This document shows positions 14,293 to 22,179 of a DNA stretch of 37,817 nucleotides, piece by piece. Position numbers and translations under genes: made by a program. Location of the stretch: positions 1 through 37,817 of the forward strand of contig CAMWSU010000019.1 in NCBI GenBank assembly GCA_947176965.1, read 5' to 3'. Each line of letters begins with the position of its first letter. Positions within the stretch are counted from its first letter, which is position 1. The DNA comes from an uncultured Lachnospiraceae bacterium (GTDB lineage Bacteria; Bacillota; Clostridia; Lachnospirales; Lachnospiraceae). The notes under the pieces are model-generated. The model saw only the letters and a program-made list of their open reading frames with translations. It was not told where the DNA came from and searched no databases.

Positions 14293-15427
14293 GACTGCTC
14301 ACCCCCCGCTTTATCTGTATGTTTGATCTGAACGTTTTCAATTCTTTAATAACATCATAAAGCTTTTCCAACGTAATATCAACCTTTTTTATTTGATCTT
14401 CATCAGCTTCCCAGCCGTTATTACCAATATCTGTATACGATTGCTTTTCAAAAATCTCTCTCATAGTTTCGCCCATATCATTCGAGATATTCGTCAGCCT
14501 GCACAACATTCGCGACATTTCCAATAACGCAGTATGGCTATGGTTATGATCCTGTTTATAGACATAATTGTGATCACAATCACTCCACGCTTCGTCATAT
14601 ATTGTTCTGATCTGCAGCTCCACATAAACGCCTTGATAACTTACGATATAGTGTATGCTTCTGTATCCCATACGATGAAGTTCCATGCTCAAACCGTGTT
14701 TGGAGAATTCTTTCGTATCATCCCCTTGTGCATAATAAACTTTTGGAATCTGCGCAATAGCATTTTCTCCACCATTTGGATGCGGTAAAAGCATCTCTTC
14801 ACTCTCAAAAAGCTCTTTGTCGTATGTAAACTTACTCAAAATCTCTGTGTGAATATCTTCCCAATTTCCCCGATAATTAAGAATAACACGCATACCAATC
14901 AGATCTGTGATAATATCTTTATAATTCTCGCCATTAATTTTAGCATAAGCACTGGCAGAATTCTGCAAAGATTTGTAACGCTTCAAAATAACTTTTTCTA
15001 ATAAGCTGTCGATCTTCTTTACACGGCTGGTCTGTAAATGAACATATTGAAACTCCTCTAACATTTTCAGGAAATTCGCGCGAACCTGCTCCAAATGATC
15101 CTTCCATGTCCCCCGATAATCCTCATATATCTTATGACAGATATCTTCAATACGAACCTCATTTCCAAGCGATTCGTCAGCCTCATTCATCGCATCAACA
15201 AAATTTGCTAATTTTCTCTGTTCAAGAAATTCTTGCCAATATTGACCCCAGTAACTATTCTGTTCCATGCCTCTTCCTCTGTACAATGAATGTAGTTCCA
15301 TATTATCAAATCCTTCTACAAATTGCAACAGTTTTTTAATGTTAGTCCCCGCAACTCCCTTCGTATCCAAAAAAGCAGCCGTCCAAGCCATACTTCTATA
15401 GCTTAGACGACCGCTTTTGAAATTCAT
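14282..15427 (-). CDS. RelA/SpoT-fold nucleotidyl/pyrophosphotransferase
   Basis: A 381-residue single-domain protein with a RelA/SpoT synthetase core at about residues 130-295 and no HD hydrolase, TGS or ACT domain. Visible motifs: RVKKIDS (135-141) with the ATP-site Arg/Lys; DLIGMR (175-180); GYRSIHY (254-260); ELQIRT (270-275); and DHNYVYK (285-291) in place of the usual EH...YK. These match the synthetase active site, so it should move pyrophosphate from ATP to GDP/GTP, or to tRNA 3' ends as in toxSAS enzymes. About 125 residues precede and 90 follow the core, both of unknown fold, like the size of CapRel but without recognisable similarity outside the core. It leads an operon of three overlapping genes. 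Confidence 0.85.
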   Translation of the reverse strand: MNFKSGRLSYRSMAWTAAFLDTKGVAGTNIKKLLQFVEGFDNMELHSLYRGRGMEQNSYWGQYWQEFLEQRKLANFVDAMNEADESLGNEVRIEDICHKIYEDYRGTWKDHLEQVRANFLKMLEEFQYVHLQTSRVKKIDSLLEKVILKRYKSLQNSASAYAKINGENYKDIITDLIGMRVILNYRGNWEDIHTEILSKFTYDKELFESEEMLLPHPNGGENAIAQIPKVYYAQGDDTKEFSKHGLSMELHRMGYRSIHYIVSYQGVYVELQIRTIYDEAWSDCDHNYVYKQDHNHSHTALLEMSRMLCRLTNISNDMGETMREIFEKQSYTDIGNNGWEADEDQIKKVDITLEKLYDVIKELKTFRSNIQIKRGVSSHGK

Positions 15428-15477
15428 TCTATAAACTCTCCTGCAACTCCGCGTCTGTCTCCAAACGCTTCCCGCGC

Positions 15478-15954
15478 TTATACCTCGTACACAACATCCT
15501 CTAAGGATACGATCGGGAAGTCAACCTTGTCGCTCAGCATCTCCTCAATCTCATCAAAAGCAAAGATCGCGCTGACAACGATCGCGTCAACCGCTTCATA
15601 ATCGTCCTCGGGATCAATGACATCCAGCTCGGAGTAGGTGCTTGCCGCATTTTTGTCAACTGCGTATTTTACGGTTACGGAAGTACCCTTCAGCTCGTCA
15701 TACAGACGATTTCCCATCTCTCCCATACCATAGATGGCAATCGTCTTATAACCGTTGTCCGTGAAGTACTTCTCTAAGGATTTACCCTCCTGCTTTAATA
15801 CAAGCCACTGGTTCAGCATGTTATAATAGCCCTTGAACTTGTCAACCTTCTCTGCCTTCTGTGCCACCTGCTTGTTGCCCAGATAGGAGCTTCCCGCAAA
15901 TCCTGCAATCGCTCCGATCAATGTGGAAAATACCGCTACGCCGCCTTTTTTCAT
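15478..15954 (-). CDS. Membrane-anchored Rossmann-like protein of the glycan cluster
   Basis: A 158-residue protein. Residues 7-26 form a single hydrophobic N-terminal anchor (VFSTLIGAIAGFAGSSYLG). A short helical linker follows, and then IAIYGMGEMGNRLYDEL (about 73-89), a nucleotide-binding Gly motif as at the start of sugar-modifying Rossmann proteins (PglD N-terminal type). The rest alternates strands and helices (VKYAVDKNA, DAIVVSA). There is no catalytic domain beyond this. AGGAGG precedes the ATG. It is the last gene of the glycosyltransferase cluster, 180 nt after a GT2 gene, and may have its own promoter. The same kind of domain is fused to the GT4 upstream. Confidence 0.75.
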   Translation of the reverse strand: MKKGGVAVFSTLIGAIAGFAGSSYLGNKQVAQKAEKVDKFKGYYNMLNQWLVLKQEGKSLEKYFTDNGYKTIAIYGMGEMGNRLYDELKGTSVTVKYAVDKNAASTYSELDVIDPEDDYEAVDAIVVSAIFAFDEIEEMLSDKVDFPIVSLEDVVYEV

Positions 15955-16135
15955 GTTTTCTTTCCTCCTAATGATGAACGTGATATTTTTGCGTCCTCTC
16001 CGGACGCTTCTGACATATCTTACCTATCCTGTATCATATCATACTTTATTTTATTTTGCACTACACTTTATCCCGTTTACACGACTTTATTTTTTCTCGA
16101 GAATTTTCTCGTTTTGCCCCTGCGTACTGTTTTCC

Positions 16136-17458
16136 TTACAACAGCACTTTCCACATGCGCACAAACAAATCTTTGTTGTATTGATACCCTGCAAAGTGCT
16201 GCAGATCCCGCTCATTCTCCAAAAGGTTACTGTAAGGGTCAATATAAACCTTTTTCAGGCTGTGATCCTCGACTTTGGATACATGCTCACACATCGCAAG
16301 CCACAATACACTTAAATCCTCATCCGTTTCAATTGGCACCTGTTCTCTCCTTATAACGGAATATTCCGGATATTGTCTTTGCACTTCCTCCGCGTCGTCA
16401 CTGACGATCCGCAGCGAAATTTCCCTATCCGCCTTTTGTATCTTTTTCACAATATCCTGAAGCAGCTTGTAATCCCCGTTAAACTCAACAACAACATTAT
16501 GATAGGTCTCAAACAACCCTGCCACCCGGTCTTCGATCGTATCCTTCGGCAGGATTTTTCCCTCGGCCGCCTTCCCGGTGAGATGATGAATCGCATCGTC
16601 AAGCGCATGCATCATAATGGAAATCTGATTTGTCTTCCCCTTGTAATAGCAACCGTACATGGTCTGAAAAACATTTTCCAGCAAGGTTCCCATCGCCGCT
16701 TCCCTTTGATCCTGCGGCGTATATCTTGCAAAAAAACGAATCCTGTTTCGCCAGAAATAGTAGGTAGAAAAATAGGTGTCGCCTGAATTGGTTCCCATAT
16801 CATGCAGCACCTTCGCCTGCCGGTACGCCGCAACCCGATAACCCGCGAGCTTTGCCTTATAGCACCATTCCATGTCGTCCCAATAAATGAAGTTTTCTTC
16901 CGGGAGCACCCCGATCTTATCGATCACCTCATCCCGGACCATCAGCGAACAGGCGGGAACATAATCGCAATCCTGCACCTCCGGAATATCCTCATTGTCT
17001 AAATGGTCTTTATAATAAGGAATATGGGTGCATTTTTCAAAATCCAGCCGCGCTCCAAGCTCCTGAAGCCGCTCCGGATGCTGCATGCGGCAGATCTTGG
17101 AGCCGACAATCCCCACCTCAGGATGATCTTCTAAAAAACAAAGCAGATTTTCGATATTATGCTCATCCATCACAATATCATTATCCACGCACATGTAATA
17201 GGGGTATCCCTTCTGTCTTGCCGCTCGAAGTCCCGTATTGAACCCCCCGCTGCCGCCGAGGTTTTCCTCGTTCTGAATCAGGATGATTCTGTCGCCATAC
17301 GCTGCTTTCACTGCGTCCGCGCTACCGTCCGTCGAGGCATTATCCACCACATAGACGTCAAAATCCTTCCTGCTTGAATCCAGTACGGACCCAATGCACG
17401 ATAACACAAACTGCTTTTTATTATAATTGCAAATAACGATACCGATTTTTTTATCCAT
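16136..17458 (-). CDS. Glycosyltransferase family 2 (paralogue 1)
   Basis: A 440-residue GT-A fold enzyme, rhamnosyl/galactofuranosyl-transferase-like. Motifs: IGIVICNYN at the N-terminus, VYVVDNAS, ENLGGSGGFNTG (about 67-78), the metal-binding VDNDIV (DxD-like) and the acceptor-side IYWDDMEWCYKAKLAGY, where the WDD/E pair supplies the catalytic base. Residues 300-440 form an extra C-terminal region, ending in YIDPYSNLL, shared with the second GT2 of the cluster. Soluble, no membrane helix, so it should act at the inner face on lipid-linked chains. Sugar and linkage cannot be read. Confidence 0.9.
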   Translation of the reverse strand: MDKKIGIVICNYNKKQFVLSCIGSVLDSSRKDFDVYVVDNASTDGSADAVKAAYGDRIILIQNEENLGGSGGFNTGLRAARQKGYPYYMCVDNDIVMDEHNIENLLCFLEDHPEVGIVGSKICRMQHPERLQELGARLDFEKCTHIPYYKDHLDNEDIPEVQDCDYVPACSLMVRDEVIDKIGVLPEENFIYWDDMEWCYKAKLAGYRVAAYRQAKVLHDMGTNSGDTYFSTYYFWRNRIRFFARYTPQDQREAAMGTLLENVFQTMYGCYYKGKTNQISIMMHALDDAIHHLTGKAAEGKILPKDTIEDRVAGLFETYHNVVVEFNGDYKLLQDIVKKIQKADREISLRIVSDDAEEVQRQYPEYSVIRREQVPIETDEDLSVLWLAMCEHVSKVEDHSLKKVYIDPYSNLLENERDLQHFAGYQYNKDLFVRMWKVLL

Positions 17459-17497
17459 GCGCTGCCCCCTACTCCTACCGCCTATGGCAGTATCGAT

Positions 17498-18922
17498 TTA
17501 TACATTTTCCACGCTCTCAGCCGTCAGTCCCAGCAGATGGTCTACATACGCTTCCACACTGCATTTTTCCCTTGCGGATTCACACGCTTTCTGTCCCATC
17601 TGCCCAAGCTTTTCCCTATGCCGGTCAAGATATGCGATCTTTTCCGCCATGGCATCCAGATCACCAATTTCACAAATATATCCCATGTCCTCCGCGACAA
17701 ACTCCTCGCTTCCGGCGACTTTCGTTACGATCGGAACACATCCGTTCCCCATCGCCTCCAGCATAGACAGACCGACACCTTCGTATTCGGACAAATTAAT
17801 AAAAATGTCCTGCCCGCTCCAAAAACGATTCATCTCTTCCCGTGGAAGATATCCCATCAGGGAAACAAATTGCGTGTACCCCTTTTCCGTGATATGGTTT
17901 TGAATCATATCACTCAGAACGCCGCTTCCCGCAATCTGCATGCGGAAATGAACCTTGCGTTCCATCAGTCTGTCCATCAATTGCGGCAGTAAATCCGCCC
18001 TTTTCTGGCTTTTCGACAATCTTGCCGCGTACCCGATCCGAAGCGGCCGACTCTCGTCTGACGCATAATCCCGCTCTATTCCTGTATCATATTTTACCGG
18101 GCTCTCTTTATAATGCACCTTCTCCGGTGCTATTTGATAATCTTCGACCAGGCTCCGATTAATATCTCTGCTCACTCCCATACAGGCATTGATCTCAGCT
18201 TCAAATTTCTTCACGATTCCAAAGAGCCGCGGGAGATCATTATGTACCACCTCTATCAGTTCCCGAACAGCAGCCTGATTCTGCCTTTTCACGATCGCTG
18301 CCGCAAGCATCGTCATGCTCTGCCAGGAATCAATGACCACGCAGGGCGCATTTTCTATGATCACATTGGCCGTATCCCGCAATCCGCTGCAATATCCCCG
18401 TCCCCGCATATTCAGATAATAGGTGTCCTTCTGAAAGCGTTCCGGCGCAGGCTGCGAGCTCTTATTTGTCAGAATCTTGATCCCGTATCCCCTTTTTCTT
18501 AACTCATCCGCTACCGTATAGGTCCAGCTCTCCACGCCGCCCTGGTATAACCCGAGATCCGTGCCGAATAAAAATGTCGGCTTTTTACCGCTGTCGATCG
18601 GATACCCGGAAAAGTCAGAATATACCTCTGCACTTTGTTCCAGGTATTGATACATGAAGACCTCTTTCTCTATCACACGGTCTTTCAGTCCCATTTCGGT
18701 CAATTGCTTCCTGATCTCGCTCTCCCAAGTGCTTGCGATCACAATGCTGCTTTCATCACCAAGTAGGGAATCCGGAGGAAGCACCGGAATCCCGTCCAGC
18801 ATTGTGCCCCACTTATCCTTGCCGTTATCCGTAAATGCCTTAACCGGGACACCAAAATCATTAAGCATCCACTTCACGATCTTTCCGCCGGTCCCCGCGC
18901 CAAATACTACAACCGGATCCAT
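17498..18922 (-). CDS. Glycosyltransferase family 4 with N-terminal Rossmann-like domain
   Basis: A 474-residue two-domain protein. Residues 1-100 are a nucleotide-binding domain (VVVFGAGTGGKIVKWML, then IPVLPPDSLL and IVIASTW) like the PglD N-terminal domain. From about 115 a GT-B glycosyltransferase begins (FGTDLGLYQGGVESWTY). Its C-terminal half has GYAARLSKSQKRADLL and the EX7E-type donor motif NLSEYEGVGLSMLEAMGNG. It retains the anomeric configuration of a nucleotide-sugar donor. Of two adjacent ATGs, the second (18922) has better spacing to GAGGAGG. The gene is flanked by two GT2 paralogues. Confidence 0.9.
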   Translation of the reverse strand: MDPVVVFGAGTGGKIVKWMLNDFGVPVKAFTDNGKDKWGTMLDGIPVLPPDSLLGDESSIVIASTWESEIRKQLTEMGLKDRVIEKEVFMYQYLEQSAEVYSDFSGYPIDSGKKPTFLFGTDLGLYQGGVESWTYTVADELRKRGYGIKILTNKSSQPAPERFQKDTYYLNMRGRGYCSGLRDTANVIIENAPCVVIDSWQSMTMLAAAIVKRQNQAAVRELIEVVHNDLPRLFGIVKKFEAEINACMGVSRDINRSLVEDYQIAPEKVHYKESPVKYDTGIERDYASDESRPLRIGYAARLSKSQKRADLLPQLMDRLMERKVHFRMQIAGSGVLSDMIQNHITEKGYTQFVSLMGYLPREEMNRFWSGQDIFINLSEYEGVGLSMLEAMGNGCVPIVTKVAGSEEFVAEDMGYICEIGDLDAMAEKIAYLDRHREKLGQMGQKACESAREKCSVEAYVDHLLGLTAESVENV

Positions 18923-18969
18923 CATGTTCCTCCTCTATGCTTCCTGTCTATGCCAGCTCCCGTCCGCCG

Positions 18970-20295
18970 TCATTCGCCGCACAAAAGCTCTTTCTTACAC
19001 AGCACAAACAATTCCTTGGTCTGCTCAAAACTGCTGGCATAGATAAAATCTTTTGCCGTGTAGATCAGGTTGCACCACGGATCGATATAGCAGTCCTTTT
19101 CCATGTCCGGCGACAACTTAAAAATGTGTTCGCACATGACCAGATGAGCCGCAAATTTCTCAGGCTCATAGCGCTCCGTGACCTCACAATCCGGATACTG
19201 CGTTGTCAGCTCTTTCACCTGCTCAGGGCAGTCCGCCGCGGAAATCGCGATCTGCATATTCGGCAGGGTTTTCCGTATGTTTTTGATGATGTTTCCGATC
19301 CCCTCAAAGCTTCCGTTAAACCGGATCAGCACGCTTTCTTTTCCCGATAATGCCTGTTCCAACCGGTTCGCCACGACGGGTCTCGGCAGGATTCTTCCCT
19401 CTTTTGCCTTTCCCCTTACTCCGTGTACGGCATCGTCAAAGGCATACATGAGCGTCCGTATGATATTCGTCTCACCCTTTAAGTTCACGCTGTAGATCAT
19501 TCGGAACATTTCTGTCAGCAGACTTTCCGCAAAACGTTCCCTGTCCTCCGGCGGAAGAAACTGTCTGAAAAAATGAATCCGATTCCGCCACATATAGTAA
19601 TGGATAAAGGTGTTTCCCGCATTCCTGCCCCCGGCCTTATGCCACACCTTCGACTTACCGTAGGAAGCGACCTTATAGCCTGCCTGCCGGAACCGATACC
19701 CCCATTCCATATCGTCCCAATAAATAAAATTGTCCTCCGGCATGATACCGACTTCCCTGACCGCATCCACCCGCGCCATCAAAGAGCAGGCTGGAACATA
19801 ATCGCCGTATACCACCTCCGGGAGTTGTCCCGCGTCAATACAATTCTTGTGCTGATCCTGCTGAATAAAGGTATCAAAACGGATGATCCCGCCGAAATTC
19901 CAGATTTTATCCGGCTCATCCATAAAATACGCTTTGCTGCCCACCACCGCCGTATCCTCATGCTCTTCCAAAAAGCGGCGCAGCGCGCTGACTGCATCGG
20001 GCGCAAATACAATATCGTTATCCACGCACATCAAATATTTGTAATCGCCCTCCAGCACTTTTCTGAGTCCCGTGTTGAATCCGCCGGAGCCGCCCAGATT
20101 TTCCTGATTGACCAAAAGCGTTACGCGATCCCCGAATTGTTCTTTGATCAGTTTTACGGAATCATCCTGCGATGCGTTGTCCACAACGTAAACGTCAAAA
20201 TTGTCCGTATCGGAAGCAAATAACGATTCCAGACACTTGAGCACATAGTCCTGCTTATTGTAATTGCATATGACAATCCCGATTTCTTTTTCCAT
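18970..20295 (-). CDS. Glycosyltransferase family 2 (paralogue 2)
   Basis: A 441-residue GT2 clearly paralogous to the GT2 ending at 16136, sharing IGIVICNYNK, DVYVVDNAS, ENLGGSGGFNTGLR, CVDNDIV and FIYWDDMEW. Both also share the unusual C-terminal region of about 140 residues with an RFNG/EFNG strand, an MCEH motif and YIDPWCNL or YIDPYSNL. The start overlaps the epimerase gene by 41 nt, with GGAGC 8 nt before the ATG. The pair most likely adds successive sugars of the same repeat or the same sugar with different linkage. Confidence 0.9.
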   Translation of the reverse strand: MEKEIGIVICNYNKQDYVLKCLESLFASDTDNFDVYVVDNASQDDSVKLIKEQFGDRVTLLVNQENLGGSGGFNTGLRKVLEGDYKYLMCVDNDIVFAPDAVSALRRFLEEHEDTAVVGSKAYFMDEPDKIWNFGGIIRFDTFIQQDQHKNCIDAGQLPEVVYGDYVPACSLMARVDAVREVGIMPEDNFIYWDDMEWGYRFRQAGYKVASYGKSKVWHKAGGRNAGNTFIHYYMWRNRIHFFRQFLPPEDRERFAESLLTEMFRMIYSVNLKGETNIIRTLMYAFDDAVHGVRGKAKEGRILPRPVVANRLEQALSGKESVLIRFNGSFEGIGNIIKNIRKTLPNMQIAISAADCPEQVKELTTQYPDCEVTERYEPEKFAAHLVMCEHIFKLSPDMEKDCYIDPWCNLIYTAKDFIYASSFEQTKELFVLCKKELLCGE

Positions 20296-21400
20296 CTTCT
20301 TGCTCCTTCATAATCTCCAACGTCTGCTTTAATCCGGCCTCCATGTCATATTCCATGTGAGCGCCAAGCTCTAAGAGCTTTCGATGATCAAGCACCGCGT
20401 GCATAATGCCGGAATTTCCTCTGCGCTCTGACTCTGTCTGCTGTTCATATTTTACGCCGCTTCCCGCATAGCTGCCGAGGATTTCCGCAAGCCCGCGGAT
20501 TGTCACGACGGATTTTTCATTTGATACATTGTACGCTTCCCCCGGAACGCCCCGGAAAAGAATCGTAAACAGTGCCGCCGCCGCATCCGCCACATAGCAG
20601 TAAGACCGCTTTTGAAGCCCTTCGCTTTTTAACACAATTTCCTCCTGATCCAATGCTTTCCGGAGGAACTGAAAGATCACTCTGTTTTCACCCGTTGTCA
20701 TGGTCGGTCCGTAGGTATGGCACAGTCTTGCGATGCATACCGGAACCTGATATTCAGATGCCGCACTGACGCACATCGTCTCCGCTGCCCGCTTCGAAAT
20801 GCCATAACAGTTTCTGACATTCAGGCTGTCAAGCAACCCCGTCATTGTCTCTGAGATCGGAATATCCTCCGGCAGATCCACCTTTCCGTACGCCTCCCCG
20901 CTGGACAGGTATAGAATTTTTGTGGTTTTAGTCCGCTTTGCATACTCTAAGAGCCAATGCATTCCTAATACATTCGCATTCATCACGCCGAGCGGATCCG
21001 TGACAAAGCTGTCCGGGTCTCCCTTGCTTGCGGCGTGGATGATATAGTCCATAGTTTCCGGTACATCCTGCGGCAATAGGCCGGAAGTACTCTGTGCGCG
21101 CCGCTTGAAAGACTCCGGCTGAAGCGGCTCTGAAATATCCTGCACAATGAGATGTAAATATTCTTTTTCCAAATACTCGCCGAATACCTCTTTTGCACGC
21201 GCCTCATTGCGGCACAGCACCCAGATACCGATATGCGCGCCCAGATGCTCGTTTCTGAAGATCAACACATCGACAAGACAGGAACCGATCAAGCCGGTTC
21301 CTCCCGTGATCAAAATATTTTTCTGTTCAAGTTCCTCCCACGAGAAGACGGCCTCATTTATTTTTTTTAGATCCTCCTGATACAGGGCGCTTTCCAGCAT
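20255..21400 (-). CDS. NAD-dependent epimerase/dehydratase (extended SDR)
   Basis: A 381-residue extended short-chain dehydrogenase. The NAD-binding motif is GGTGLIGS (TGxxGxxG), followed by HAAS, the catalytic Ser in YLSSGEAYG and the YGISK catalytic Tyr-x-x-x-Lys. The C-terminal half, with LCHTYGPTMTTGENRVI and SYCYVADAA, resembles UDP-sugar epimerases and UDP-glucuronate decarboxylases. I start at 21400, because GGAGG is 5 nt upstream; the ATG at 21412 would place that site inside the gene. It follows the cytidylyltransferase by 26 nt, so its substrate may be a CDP-linked sugar or alditol. UDP-sugar is the alternative. Confidence 0.88.
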   Translation of the reverse strand: MLESALYQEDLKKINEAVFSWEELEQKNILITGGTGLIGSCLVDVLIFRNEHLGAHIGIWVLCRNEARAKEVFGEYLEKEYLHLIVQDISEPLQPESFKRRAQSTSGLLPQDVPETMDYIIHAASKGDPDSFVTDPLGVMNANVLGMHWLLEYAKRTKTTKILYLSSGEAYGKVDLPEDIPISETMTGLLDSLNVRNCYGISKRAAETMCVSAASEYQVPVCIARLCHTYGPTMTTGENRVIFQFLRKALDQEEIVLKSEGLQKRSYCYVADAAAALFTILFRGVPGEAYNVSNEKSVVTIRGLAEILGSYAGSGVKYEQQTESERRGNSGIMHAVLDHRKLLELGAHMEYDMEAGLKQTLEIMKEQEDGKRNRDCHMQLQ

Positions 21401-21426
21401 CATGTCCTCCATTCGTGCAGCGTGAT

Positions 21427-22137
21427 CTACTTCATCCAGTCATCCTTTTTTGAGTGCAGCAGCGCCTTGAATATCTCAATGTCCTCCGCCGTTGTCAATT
21501 TCAGATTTTTCTCCGAACCGGTTGAAAAATATATCTGCTCTCCAAGCTCGATCATGAGCGTACAGGTCGCAATGGATTCCGTAATTCCCCGCTTTGCAGC
21601 CTCCTCATGCGCCCACACCAGTTTTTTCAGCGGAAACGCCTGCGGCGTCTGCGTCCTTGCAAGGCGGTCTCTCGGTATCATTTCCGTGGAGCTGTTTTTA
21701 TCATCTGTCAAAAGCATTGCCTCCGCACACGGAATCACGGTGATCGCGGAACCGTGACGCACGCAGCAGCTGATATTCTCCGAAATGATCTCCTGCGATA
21801 CCATCGGACGGATCGCATCATGAATGATTACCAAATCCTCACCGTCGCAGACTCCTTTTAATCCCATCACGCCGTTCCGAAGGGATTCCTGTCCGTTTTC
21901 TCCACCCGGAAAAATCCACTGCAGCTTCGTGATATTAAACTGTTTTGCGTATGCCCGCAAAATCTCCTCCCAGCCCTGCAGACATACGACCGCGATCGCA
22001 TCCACATTCGGATGCTTCTGAAACGCTTCCAGCGTATACACGATGACAGGTCTGTCATTTACGTTGATAAACTGCTTCGGTATATCCTGCTTCATTCTCT
22101 GCCCGCTTCCGCCGGCGATCAGCATCGCAATATTCAT
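21427..22137 (-). CDS. IspD/TarI-family cytidylyltransferase
   Basis: A 236-residue enzyme moving CMP from CTP to a sugar-alcohol phosphate. The nucleotide loop is AGGSGQRM with K in DIPKQF; IHDAIRPMV carries the conserved Asp-x-x-Arg-Pro, and the family motifs continue through RTQTPQAF and the C-terminal T-x-x-D-I-E. The fold is shared by IspD (methylerythritol phosphate) and TarI/Bcs1 (ribitol or ribulose phosphate). Here it stands between a CDP-glycerol-phosphotransferase-like polymerase and an epimerase, so TarI-like production of a CDP-alditol for a wall polymer is more likely than isoprenoid synthesis. AGGAGC precedes the ATG and the gene ends with TAG. Confidence 0.88.
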   Translation of the reverse strand: MNIAMLIAGGSGQRMKQDIPKQFINVNDRPVIVYTLEAFQKHPNVDAIAVVCLQGWEEILRAYAKQFNITKLQWIFPGGENGQESLRNGVMGLKGVCDGEDLVIIHDAIRPMVSQEIISENISCCVRHGSAITVIPCAEAMLLTDDKNSSTEMIPRDRLARTQTPQAFPLKKLVWAHEEAAKRGITESIATCTLMIELGEQIYFSTGSEKNLKLTTAEDIEIFKALLHSKKDDWMK

Positions 22138-22179
22138 AGCCGCTCCTATCCGCCCGCTTTTTGGGGCATTTCCGGTACC

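Noticed and set aside
16085..16115. Palindrome near 16100 as terminator of the GT2 gene
   Set aside because: On the minus strand no T-run follows the CGAGAA/TTCTCG palindrome and the loop would be only 2 nt; it could only act on the plus strand, where no gene ends.
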